This document shows positions 30,409 through 37,195 of a stretch of DNA of 64,000 nucleotides, in pieces (position 1 is the first letter of the stretch; every line of letters begins with the position of its first letter). The notes below the pieces were generated by a model. That model was not told the origin of the DNA. It saw nothing but the letters and a program-made list of their open reading frames with translations, and searched no databases. Both the position numbers and the translations under genes were made by a program. Origin of the DNA: Porphyrobacter sp. (GTDB lineage: Bacteria > Pseudomonadota > Alphaproteobacteria > Sphingomonadales > Sphingomonadaceae). Location: NCBI GenBank assembly GCA_017744315.1, contig JAGIBN010000011.1:28734-92733 (forward strand), written 5' to 3'.

Positions 30409-30504
30409 TTACTTGCCTTTGATCAAGTTGAGGCCCGTCCATACGGCGAAGACCGAGGCCGCGGCCAGCATCAGGAAAATCGCAATCAACACCACGGTGG
30501 CCAT
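30409..30504 (-). CDS. 31-residue single-helix membrane peptide
   Basis: A very short gene: ATG at 30502-30504, stop at 30409-30411. The product is almost wholly one hydrophobic helix (VVLIAIFLMLAAASVFAVW) with a small basic tail ending in KGK. An aggag-containing purine stretch lies at ideal distance before the ATG, and the next gene starts 3 bp after the stop, so translational coupling to the class II aldolase is likely. No family is recognised. It could be a small transporter or enzyme subunit at the membrane. Confidence 0.6.
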   Translation of the reverse strand: MATVVLIAIFLMLAAASVFAVWTGLNLIKGK

Positions 30505-30556
30505 GGACCTCTCTCCTCTTCGCATCCGATCTAGCACGGCGTGATTGACTTTGTCG

Positions 30557-30588
30557 CGCCGATTGGCGAGCGATGACGCCAACTGGCG
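30557..30588. promoter_or_regulatory. Paired operator-like near-palindromes in a divergent promoter
   Basis: CGCCGATTGGCG (30557-30568) and CGCCAACTGGCG (30577-30588) share the arms CGCC and GGCG around a 4-base centre and start exactly 20 bp, two helical turns, apart. They lie between the divergent 31-residue peptide gene and the VOC gene, where a regulator of both transcripts would bind. The regulator is not identified. Confidence 0.5.
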
Positions 30589-30620
30589 CCCCGACGGTAC
30601 GAGGGCCCGCGGGAGAAATG

Positions 30621-31166
30621 ATGTCTGGTAATCTTGGTTACGGCCAACCGATGGGCGGCGTGGCGCAAACGGCGTTTATCGTCCCCGACCTGAAGCAGGC
30701 GATCCACCACTGGGTCGCCAACATGCGGGCCGGTCCGTTCTTCGTGCTGCCCAACTTCCTCGTTCCGGGGCAGACCTATCGCGGCGAGGAATCGCGCGCC
30801 GATATCACCATTGCCATGGGCTTCGCCGGGCACATGCTGATCGAACTGATCCAGCCGCTGGATGACGAGCCTTCGGTCTATCGCGAGACGATCGAGCTGC
30901 GCGGCTTCGGCTTCCACCACTTCGGCATCGCCTGCGCCAACGTCGACGCAGACAGCCTGGAATATCAGTCGCGCGGCTATCACGAGGCATTCCGCGCTTC
31001 GGTGCCGACGGGCGGCGAGGTGGTCTATCTCGACAACGGCACCGGAGCGCAGCTCGGCTTTGTCGAATTGCTGCCGGTGACCCCGGGCATGGACCAGACC
31101 TTCACGCGTTTCTGGGAAGCGAGCCTTGGTTGGGACGGGACCGATCCGATCCGCAGCTTCCTCTGA
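30621..31166 (+). CDS. VOC family protein (glyoxalase/dioxygenase fold)
   Basis: A 181-residue vicinal-oxygen-chelate fold protein. The N-terminal module contains VAQTAFIVPDLKQAIHHW, and the central part has MLIELIQPLDDEPSVYRE and FGFHHFGIACANVD, with histidine and glutamate at likely metal positions. It resembles single-domain VOC proteins found in catabolic clusters as dioxygenases, isomerases or epimerases. It is the first gene of the rightward operon. Starts at 30618 and 30621 both follow a gggaga site; 30621 has the better spacing. Confidence 0.8.
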   Translation: MSGNLGYGQPMGGVAQTAFIVPDLKQAIHHWVANMRAGPFFVLPNFLVPGQTYRGEESRADITIAMGFAGHMLIELIQPLDDEPSVYRETIELRGFGFHHFGIACANVDADSLEYQSRGYHEAFRASVPTGGEVVYLDNGTGAQLGFVELLPVTPGMDQTFTRFWEASLGWDGTDPIRSFL

Positions 31167-31218
31167 TCAACAATCAAGAACGATAATTGCCGCACGAGAA
31201 GCGGTCGGGAGAATCGGA

Positions 31219-32481
31219 ATGCAGCCAAGCGCCACCACCCAGACGGGGAACTGGGTGAACAATTCGGCCGGGTACCAGGTCCTGCTGGTATTCCTGCTGA
31301 GCCTCAACTTCGGGATCGTATTCTTCGACCGGCAGGCGCTCAACGTGCTGATGCCGTCGGTGCAGCCCGAGCTCGGCCTGACGCAGACGCAGATCGGCAT
31401 CATCGCGGGCGGCCTCAGCTTCTCGTGGGCGATCGCGGCGTTCTTCTACGGCCGGCTGTCCGACTCGATCGGCAAGCGCAAGATCCTGCTGGTTCTCGCG
31501 ACGCTGGCATTCTCGTTCTGCTCGTTCCTGACCGGCCTTGCCTCCAGCTTCGCGCTGCTGCTCGGCGCGCGGTTGCTGATGGGTGCGGCTGAAGGCGGCG
31601 TCATGCCGATCAGCCATGCCATGGTCGCGAGCGAGGTCGATCCGAAGCGGCGCGGCCTGGCGCAGGGCGTGGCGCAGAACATGGGCTCGAACCTGCTCGG
31701 CAGCTTCGCGGCGCCGGTGGTGCTGGTTGCCTTTGCCCACGCCTTCGGCTGGCGCGAGGCGTTCTTCCTCGCCGGTATCCCGGGCATCATCAGCGCGATC
31801 ATCATCTGGTTCATGCTCAAGGAGCCCGTGCCGCTGCCGAAGCCGGTGGCAACCGAGACGTCGATGAGCATCCCCGAGGCGATCAAGGTCCGCAACATGT
31901 GGGTCTGCGTCGTGGTCGGCGTGTTGATGGTCGGCCACTTCGTGACCACCTGGGCCTTCATGCCGCTGTTCCTGGTGCAAGAGCGCGGCTTCGACGAAAC
32001 CACCGCAAGCTGGCTGATGGGTTCGCTCGGTATCGCCGCGTTCGTCTACAGCTTCGCAGTGTCGGGCCTGTCCGACATCATCGGCCGCAAGCCCGTAATG
32101 GTGGTCCTGCCGTTCCTGTCGGTTCTTGGTCCTCTCGGAGCCCTGTACTTCGACGGGCCTGCCTATCTCATGGCCGGGATCTTCGTGGTCGGCTGGGCCG
32201 TGAACGGGATCTTCCCGATCTTCATGGCCACCATCCCGTCGGAGAGCTTCGACGCCCGCCACCATGCGACCGTGCTCGGCCTCGCGATGGGTTCGTGCGA
32301 AATCCTCGGCGGCGTGTTCGGCCCGCCGATCGCCGGCGCGCTCAACGACGCATTCGGCAACTCCACCTTCCTGTGGATGTTGCTGGTCCTTGCAGTGGTC
32401 AGCGGCTTCGTCGCCATGGCCCTCAAGGAAACCGCGCCGGCTGTGCTGGCGCGGCGCGGCCTCACCCCGGCCGTCGCGTAA
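31219..32481 (+). CDS. MFS transporter of the catabolic cluster
   Basis: A 420-residue, 12-helix major facilitator. The first-half motif FFYGRLSDSIGKRKIL and second-half SGLSDIIGRKPVMV are clear, with FFDRQALNVLMP in helix 1 as in organic-anion and aromatic-acid symporters. It lies 52 bp after the VOC gene and 11 bp before the first cupin gene, so its substrate is very probably the compound handled by the cluster. The ATG at 31219 follows a gggag site; the longer open frame overlapping the VOC gene is not expected to be used. Confidence 0.85.
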   Translation: MQPSATTQTGNWVNNSAGYQVLLVFLLSLNFGIVFFDRQALNVLMPSVQPELGLTQTQIGIIAGGLSFSWAIAAFFYGRLSDSIGKRKILLVLATLAFSFCSFLTGLASSFALLLGARLLMGAAEGGVMPISHAMVASEVDPKRRGLAQGVAQNMGSNLLGSFAAPVVLVAFAHAFGWREAFFLAGIPGIISAIIIWFMLKEPVPLPKPVATETSMSIPEAIKVRNMWVCVVVGVLMVGHFVTTWAFMPLFLVQERGFDETTASWLMGSLGIAAFVYSFAVSGLSDIIGRKPVMVVLPFLSVLGPLGALYFDGPAYLMAGIFVVGWAVNGIFPIFMATIPSESFDARHHATVLGLAMGSCEILGGVFGPPIAGALNDAFGNSTFLWMLLVLAVVSGFVAMALKETAPAVLARRGLTPAVA

Positions 32482-32492
32482 GGAGATCCCCC

Positions 32493-33038
32493 ATGCCTGA
32501 GACGCCAACAACCGAACCCTGGGCCGGAACTCCGCCAGTCCCACACGCCTTCCGCCCCGGCTCCAAGCCCGAGGCCTACTTCGCCAAGATCGCCGAGGGT
32601 GACGAACGCCTGTGGGTGCCGATCGGGCGGCCGATGGTGGAGGAAGTCTATTCGAAGCCGGTGTGGATCAGCCCGACGCTCAACATGTGGGCGGACGTGC
32701 TGATGGCCAAGAAGCCGTGCATCGTGAACCGGCACTATCACCCGAAGCCGATCTGGGCCTACACGATCAGCGGCAAATGGGCGTACCTCGAACATGAGTG
32801 GACCGCGACCGAGGGCGACTTTATCTTCGAGACGCCGGGCGAGAGCCACACGCTCGTCTCCTACGAGCATCCCGATCCGATGAAGGTGTTCTTCGTCGTG
32901 TCGGGGCCGCTGATGTGGCTCGATGAGCAGGGCAACACGGTCGGTCACTACGACGTGTTCGACTACATGCGCGATGCCCGTGCCCACTACAAAGAGGTCG
33001 GCATCGCAGATGACTACCTCGACAGTCTGATCCGCTAG
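32493..33038 (+). CDS. Cupin protein, 2,4'-dihydroxyacetophenone dioxygenase-like (first copy)
   Basis: A 181-residue cupin. The metal-binding pattern is visible as NRHYHPKPIWAYTISGKW, then WTATEGDFIFETPGESHTLV with the last histidine ligand. This pattern and length resemble 2,4'-dihydroxyacetophenone dioxygenase, an iron enzyme that cleaves the C-C bond next to a ketone. Similar proteins are also annotated simply as ChrR-like cupins, so substrate and activity are open. A perfect aaggag site lies 8 bp before the ATG. It is followed after 12 bp by a second, related cupin. Confidence 0.82.
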   Translation: MPETPTTEPWAGTPPVPHAFRPGSKPEAYFAKIAEGDERLWVPIGRPMVEEVYSKPVWISPTLNMWADVLMAKKPCIVNRHYHPKPIWAYTISGKWAYLEHEWTATEGDFIFETPGESHTLVSYEHPDPMKVFFVVSGPLMWLDEQGNTVGHYDVFDYMRDARAHYKEVGIADDYLDSLIR

Positions 33039-33050
33039 AAGGAACCCGCC

Positions 33051-33590
33051 ATGGCCACGCAGATGAAGGCCCCGCCGTCGACCAAGAAGGCGATCGTCGA
33101 AGTCCCGTTCAACTACCGCTCGCTGGTGGAAAAGTACTCTCCTGGTGGCCGCTATGTCGACGCTCAGACCGATGTCGACAGCCCCTGGGTCCCGTTCGGC
33201 GAAACCGCCGCAATCAAGCACCTGGCGTTCGACGTGCGGCGCAACCTGTTCTCGAACATCCTGTGGGTGAAGGGTCCGGGCACGATCGGCACGCACTTCC
33301 ATCGCGGCACGATCACCATGGTCGTGCTCGAAGGTTCGGTCCGCTATCTCGAATACGACTGGGTGGCGACGCCGGGCGGGCTGATCCTGGAGGTTCCGGG
33401 TGAGAGCCATACCCTCGTCACCGAGCATCCCGATGGCGTGAAGCTGTTCGGCTGGATGGAAGGCCCGATCGAGTTCTACGACGAGAACGCAGTGCTGATC
33501 GAAACCACCGATGTGTGGTGGATGATGAACCACTACGAAAGCTACTGCAAAGAGAACGGCATCGCGATCAACCCGAAGCTCTATCTCTAA
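33051..33590 (+). CDS. Cupin protein, 2,4'-dihydroxyacetophenone dioxygenase-like (second copy)
   Basis: A 179-residue cupin paralogous to the preceding gene. The metal motif is GTHFHRGTITMVVLEGSVRYLEYDW, broken here into GTHFHRGTITMVV and LEGSVRYLEYDW, and the closing part is LEVPGESHTLV. The first histidine pair differs in context from copy one (THFHRG versus RHYHPK), so the two may form a heteromeric enzyme or act on successive intermediates. Downstream, 109 bp containing an imperfect inverted repeat separate it from the SDR gene. Confidence 0.82.
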   Translation: MATQMKAPPSTKKAIVEVPFNYRSLVEKYSPGGRYVDAQTDVDSPWVPFGETAAIKHLAFDVRRNLFSNILWVKGPGTIGTHFHRGTITMVVLEGSVRYLEYDWVATPGGLILEVPGESHTLVTEHPDGVKLFGWMEGPIEFYDENAVLIETTDVWWMMNHYESYCKENGIAINPKLYL

Positions 33591-33610
33591 ACATCAGCTC
33601 TGCATCCAAA

Positions 33611-33688
33611 CGTCACCCCGGCGCAGGCCAAGGTCTCGTTAGGCAAAGTCCAATCTCATGCGAGGTCCCGGTCTTCACCGGGATGACG
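33611..33688. repeat. Imperfect inverted repeat element
   Basis: Two 28-bp arms (33611-33638 and 33661-33688) are complementary at about 20 of 28 positions and begin and end with CGTCA/TGACG; the sequence between is 22 bp. The arm (CGTCACCCCGGCGCAGGCC) matches the type of palindromic repeat scattered between genes in sphingomonad genomes. It lies between the second cupin and the SDR gene, within the presumed operon. Confidence 0.6.
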
Positions 33689-33699
33689 AAGGAAATCGA

Positions 33700-34542
33700 A
33701 TGAAGACCCTCGACCAGTTCGACATCAAGGGCCGCTCGGCACTCGTCACCGGCGCGGCCAGCGGCATCGGCCTCGCTTATGCGGAGTGCATGGCCGAAGC
33801 CGGCGCCAAGGTGACGCTGACCGACATCGACGCCGAAGGCGCCGCGCGCGAGGCTCAGCGGCTGGTCAACGAAGGTTACGAAGCGCGGTTCGGCGTCTGC
33901 GACGTGTCCAAGCTCGATCAGGTCGCCAAAGTGTTCGACGATCACGTTCATGCCTATGGCGGCTGCGACATCGTCTTCGCCAATGCCGGGCTCGATGTCG
34001 GCAACGGCTTCTGGACCCCCGAGGGCAACCGCAATCCGGACGGGCAGCTTGACGTCTACGATCCCGACCGTTGGTACAAGTCGATCGGCATCAACCTGAC
34101 GGGCGCATTCCACACCGTGCGCGAAGCATCGCGCGTGATGAAGGCCAACAAGCAGCGCCGCGGTGGCAGCATCGTGATCACCAGCTCGAACGCGGCCGAG
34201 GTCAACGAGGCGATCGTGGGCGTGCCCTACATGGCGGCCAAGGCCGGCGTGAAGCACTTCATGCGCCACGCCGCTTACGAGCTTGCGGCCTACGGCATCC
34301 GCGTGAACGCGATTGCTCCGGGGCCGTTCGTGACCAACATCGGCGATGGCTGGGTCAAGAAGAACCCGGCGGCCAAGGCTGCCTGGGACGAGCTGGTGCC
34401 GGTCGGCCGCATGGCGGAAACCTACCAGATCAAGCCGCTCGCGCTGCTGCTCGCGTCCGATGCCGGCAGCTACATGACCGGCGCCCACGTGATGATCGAC
34501 GGCGGTATGCAGCTCGGTCCGGTGAAGCCGCTGAACGATTGA
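33700..34542 (+). CDS. SDR family oxidoreductase
   Basis: A 280-residue NAD(P)-dependent short-chain dehydrogenase. The cofactor motif is TGAASGIG (about residues 17-24), NAG appears in VFANAGLDVG, and the catalytic residues are Ser in VITSSNAAE, with Tyr and Lys in VPYMAAKAG. Asp in LTDIDAEG suggests a preference for NAD+. The C-terminal TGAHVMIDGG is standard. It is probably an alcohol or diol dehydrogenase of the cluster. The ATG at 33700 follows an aaggaa site immediately after the inverted repeat. Confidence 0.88.
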   Translation: MKTLDQFDIKGRSALVTGAASGIGLAYAECMAEAGAKVTLTDIDAEGAAREAQRLVNEGYEARFGVCDVSKLDQVAKVFDDHVHAYGGCDIVFANAGLDVGNGFWTPEGNRNPDGQLDVYDPDRWYKSIGINLTGAFHTVREASRVMKANKQRRGGSIVITSSNAAEVNEAIVGVPYMAAKAGVKHFMRHAAYELAAYGIRVNAIAPGPFVTNIGDGWVKKNPAAKAAWDELVPVGRMAETYQIKPLALLLASDAGSYMTGAHVMIDGGMQLGPVKPLND

Positions 34543-34544
34543 TT

Positions 34545-34563
34545 CTCCCCAAGCGGGGGGATC
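34545..34563. repeat. Short C/G hairpin between SDR and ADH genes
   Basis: The sequence tctccccaagcgggggga can fold into a CCCC/GGGG stem between the two genes. It is small and has no T-run; it may be a fragment of the common intergenic palindromes and could tune expression between the two genes. Confidence 0.35.
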
Positions 34564-34576
34564 GAAGGAATTGATG

Positions 34577-35578
34577 ATGAAAGCCGTAACCTTCCAGGCC
34601 CTGCACCAACCGCTGGCCTTCGAAACGCTACCCGACCCGACGCCGGGAGCCGGCGAGGTCGTGGTCAAGGTCGGCCGCTGCGGCATCTGCGGCTCCGACC
34701 TGCACATGACCGAGGACGCCGCCTACGGCTGCAAGCACGGCGATGTGCTGGGCCACGAGTTTGCTGGTGAAGTGGTCGCGCTCGGCCGCGATACCGAGGG
34801 TTTGAAGACCGGCGATCTCGTCTCGGTCATCCCGCTGAAGAGCTGCGGCCAGTGCGCGCATTGCCGCAAGGGCGAGGTCCAGTGGTGCGACCACTTCGGC
34901 CTGCAAGGCGGCGGTTACGCCGAGTTCGCGGTCACGCGGCCAAACCAGTGCGTGAAGCTGCCGGTCGACGTCTCGCTGGCGGATGGCGCGATCATCGAGC
35001 CGCTCGCCGTGGCGCTGCACGGGGTCAACCTCTCGGGCATGAAAGCGGGCGACAAGGCCCTCGTCCTCGGTGCCGGCCCCATCGGGCTCGCCGTCGCCTA
35101 CTGGGCCAAGCGCATGGGCGCGTCGCGCGTGGCGGTGCAGGACATCGCCGAGTTCCAGCAAGGCCGCGCGCTAGGCATGGGGGCGGACGTGTTCGTCGTC
35201 GATCCGCAGGACCCGATCGGCGGCGCTGAGCGCGAGCTGGGCGGCAAGGCGGACGTGGTGTTCGAATGCGTCGGCATCCCCGGCCTGATCAATCAGGCGG
35301 TGAGCCAGGTGCGCAACCGCGGCACAATCCTCCTGCTCGGCCTCTGCACCCGTCCCGATACGTTCAACAGCTTCGCCATGCTGTCGAAGGAAGTGCGTCT
35401 CGTCACCAGCGCGTTCTTCACACGCCAGGAATACGAAGCCTCGCTCGAGGCGTTGGCAAGCGGCTCAATCGAACCGCGCTTGCTGGTGACCGATACGATC
35501 TCGCTGTCGGCAACGCCCGAGGTATTCGAAAGCCTCAAGCAGCGCAGCGGTCAGTGCAAGGTGCTGATCGCTCCTTGA
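34577..35578 (+). CDS. Zn-dependent medium-chain alcohol/polyol dehydrogenase
   Basis: A 333-residue MDR dehydrogenase. The catalytic zinc ligand Cys is in GRCGICGSDLHM and His-Glu in LGHEFAGEV; the structural zinc cysteines are in KSCGQCAHCRKGEVQWC. The Rossmann motif is VLGAGPIGLAVAYWAKRMGAS. The family includes sorbitol, threonine and butanediol dehydrogenases. It is the last gene of the rightward cluster and directly abuts the convergent ModE-like gene. Three start codons lie in a row (TTG, ATG, ATG); the last is chosen for its spacing from gaagga. Confidence 0.88.
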   Translation: MKAVTFQALHQPLAFETLPDPTPGAGEVVVKVGRCGICGSDLHMTEDAAYGCKHGDVLGHEFAGEVVALGRDTEGLKTGDLVSVIPLKSCGQCAHCRKGEVQWCDHFGLQGGGYAEFAVTRPNQCVKLPVDVSLADGAIIEPLAVALHGVNLSGMKAGDKALVLGAGPIGLAVAYWAKRMGASRVAVQDIAEFQQGRALGMGADVFVVDPQDPIGGAERELGGKADVVFECVGIPGLINQAVSQVRNRGTILLLGLCTRPDTFNSFAMLSKEVRLVTSAFFTRQEYEASLEALASGSIEPRLLVTDTISLSATPEVFESLKQRSGQCKVLIAP

Positions 35579-35944
35579 TCACTCGCGCGTGAGCGGGGCC
35601 CGGCGGATCGCGGTTTCGAGAGTTTCGAAGCTGGCACCGGGCACCCCGTGCTCAACCTGCTCTGACAGAGCACGGTAGGCGCCGAGCGCGCTTTCGCCCT
35701 CGGCGGTCAGCTTGGCGCCGGCCGCCTGTCCGCCACCTGGGTGGGTTTCCACCAGCGGCGTGCGGAAGCAGCGGTTCATCGTGTCGACCAGAAGCCACGC
35801 GCGCCGATAGCTCATGCCAAGCGCGCGTCCTGCAGCGGAGATCGAGCCCTCGCGAGCTATGGCATCGAGCAAGTCGGCCTTGCCCGGTCCCATGGCGATC
35901 TCATCGCCGCAGTAGAGTTGGATCTTGAGTTTCAGGCGGGCCAT
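35579..35944 (-). CDS. ModE-like winged-helix transcription factor
   Basis: A 121-residue DNA-binding protein matching the N-terminal domain of ModE/MopR: KADLLDAIAREGSISAAGRALGMSYRRAWLLVDTMN forms the winged helix (quoted here as KADLLDAIAREGSISAAG and ALGMSYRRAWLLVDTMN), and ETHPGGGQAAGAKLT the wing. The molybdate-binding MOP domains of full ModE are missing, so it is the short form often found as a stand-alone regulator. It lies 14 bp downstream of phyR on the same strand and converges with the dehydrogenase gene. It may or may not control the catabolic cluster. Confidence 0.83.
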   Translation of the reverse strand: MARLKLKIQLYCGDEIAMGPGKADLLDAIAREGSISAAGRALGMSYRRAWLLVDTMNRCFRTPLVETHPGGGQAAGAKLTAEGESALGAYRALSEQVEHGVPGASFETLETAIRRAPLTRE

Positions 35945-35958
35945 CGCCCGCCTGTCTA

Positions 35959-36753
35959 TCAAGAAAGCGGGCGACTGGAACCGAAGAATAGCGCCTGACT
36001 GATCGCCGCCCGCACCGTGTCTTCCTGGAACGGCTTGGTGATCAGATAGGTCGGCTCCGGCCGGTCACCTGTGAGCAGGCGTTCCGGATAGGCGGTGATG
36101 AAGATCACCGGCACGCTGTCGATGGCGAGAATGTCGTCCACCGCATCGAGCCCCGACGAACCGTCGGCCAATTGGATGTCCGCCAGCACCAGTCCCGGCG
36201 TGTTTTCCGAAACGACCTTCTGGGCCTGCGTGCGCGTCGCCGCGGTGCCGCAGATGTCGTGCCCGAGCGAGCGCACAAGGTCTTCGAGCTGCATCGAGAT
36301 CAGCGGCTCGTCTTCGATGATCAACACGCTGGTCGTCGTCTCGCGCTCGATTTCCTCGACCGCTTCCTGGACCAGGGAGTCGACGTCATCTTCGCCGATT
36401 TCCATGATCCGCGCCGCTTCGCCGGGCGAGAAATCCTCGACCGTGGTCAGCAGCAGGGCCTGGCGGTTGACCGGCGTGATCCGGCGAAGCTGTTCCTGGG
36501 CGGCGTTCTCGTGAGCGCCACGGCCGGAATTGTCGTCGGCTACCTCGAGGTAAGCGCTCGACCACACCTTGGTGAAGGCGCGGTAGAGCGGCACCCGCCC
36601 AGCGCGTAGCGACTCGGCCAGGTCATCGTCGGCCAAAGCGGCCTCGAGCGTGGCGCGGACAAATGCATCGCCGGTCGACTGCGAGCCCGTGAGAGCGCGC
36701 GCGTAGCGACGAAGAAATGGAAGATGAGCGGCTACTTCAGCCCCAATCGACAT
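35959..36753 (-). CDS. phyR: General stress response regulator PhyR
   Basis: A 264-residue anti-anti-sigma factor, the hub of the alphaproteobacterial general stress response. An N-terminal sigma-factor-like domain (about residues 5-135) mimics EcfG. The C-terminal receiver domain (about 142-262) has the acidic pair in IEDEP, the phosphorylated Asp192 in LADIQLADGSS and the conserved Lys240 in TKPFQ. When phosphorylated, PhyR binds NepR and frees the sigma factor EcfG. The usual neighbours nepR and ecfG are not in this window. A gggaagggg ribosome site precedes the ATG, and a perfect EcfG promoter lies 33-57 bp upstream, implying self-activation. Confidence 0.95.
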   Translation of the reverse strand: MSIGAEVAAHLPFLRRYARALTGSQSTGDAFVRATLEAALADDDLAESLRAGRVPLYRAFTKVWSSAYLEVADDNSGRGAHENAAQEQLRRITPVNRQALLLTTVEDFSPGEAARIMEIGEDDVDSLVQEAVEEIERETTTSVLIIEDEPLISMQLEDLVRSLGHDICGTAATRTQAQKVVSENTPGLVLADIQLADGSSGLDAVDDILAIDSVPVIFITAYPERLLTGDRPEPTYLITKPFQEDTVRAAISQALFFGSSRPLS

Positions 36754-36785
36754 AAAACCCCTTCCCGTTAGGCATCGTGCGTAGG

Positions 36786-36810
36786 AACGTGCGTGGGCGG
36801 TCCTGGTTCC
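36786..36810 (-). promoter_or_regulatory. EcfG-type promoter of phyR
   Basis: Read on the minus strand, GGAAC (36806-36810) and CGTT (36786-36789) are separated by exactly 16 bp, which is the consensus of promoters used by the general-stress sigma factor EcfG. The predicted start of transcription is about 25 bp before the phyR ATG. Confidence 0.82.
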
Positions 36811-36925
36811 GGGATGACCGCCGGGGGATGGATGTCACATTAACAGCCTAACACCTGCCGGAGAATGATCCTCAAGCGATCCATAGGCAAGCAGCATCGG
36901 GTCGCGAAAAAATTTTCCGGCGCTG

Positions 36926-36950
36926 GGAACTACCGTCCTGTCCGCTCATT
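36926..36950 (+). promoter_or_regulatory. EcfG-like promoter of a candidate small RNA
   Basis: GGAAC (36926-36930), 16 bp, then CATT (36947-36950), one base from the CGTT consensus. No gene follows on this strand, but a hairpin and a T-run terminator do. Confidence 0.45.
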
Positions 36951-36956
36951 GAGCAG

Positions 36957-37044
36957 ATGTCACCGCCGAGACCCCCCCTCCCGTCCAAGCGGCTGGTGAT
37001 ACGATCCCGAAAGGCCTCCGCCCGAAACGGCGGAGGCCTTTTTT
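36957..37044 (+). ncRNA. Candidate stress-linked small RNA with C-rich loop
   Basis: About 88 nt between an EcfG-like promoter and a strong terminator, with no open frame. The first part folds as a hairpin: TCACCGCCG (36960-36968) pairs with CGGCTGGTGA (36990-36999, one bulge), exposing a 21-nt loop that contains CCCCCCCTCCC (36972-36982). A C-rich, anti-Shine-Dalgarno-like loop followed by a terminator is a design known from regulatory RNAs in alphaproteobacteria and other bacteria. The 5' end is inferred from the promoter. An alternative is that the terminator serves the facing response regulator gene, but the six-T run lies on the plus strand. Confidence 0.5.
37011..37044 (+). terminator. 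Rho-independent terminator
   Basis: A 12-bp perfect stem (37011-37022 with 37029-37040; AAGGCCTCCGCC / GGCGGAGGCCTT), 6-base loop and a T-run through 37044. It ends the candidate small RNA. Confidence 0.85.
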
Positions 37045-37080
37045 CATGGGCTTCGAAAAGCTTGCTTCTTAGCTGATTTG

Positions 37081-37182
37081 CCCTCTCCCCTTGGGAGAGG
37101 GAGGAGCGCCGGATCGCGGAGGATGAGGGTCTTCGCGGTGAGGTTTATCACCCTCACCCAACCCTCTCCCAGTGGGAGAGGG
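37081..37182. repeat. Intergenic palindromic repeat pair
   Basis: Two copies of the same 9-bp-arm hairpin, CCCTCTCCC / GGGAGAGGG, at 37081-37101 and 37162-37182 flank about 60 bp that includes CCCTCACCC and GATGAGGG. This is the layout of the short palindromic elements common in sphingomonad and other proteobacterial intergenic DNA. A related hairpin occurs at 59287-59309. Confidence 0.65.
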
Positions 37183-37195
37183 CTAGCGGCGGGCC

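Noticed and set aside
31174..33533. Long minus-strand frames opposite the MFS and cupin genes
   Set aside because: Composition is typical of antisense reading of GC-rich genes, and the plus-strand genes have clear motifs and ribosome sites.
36754..37195. nepR or ecfG genes next to phyR
   Set aside because: I looked for a NepR-like frame of about 60 codons and an ECF sigma factor in all frames around phyR and found none; the gap holds promoters, a small RNA candidate and repeats only.
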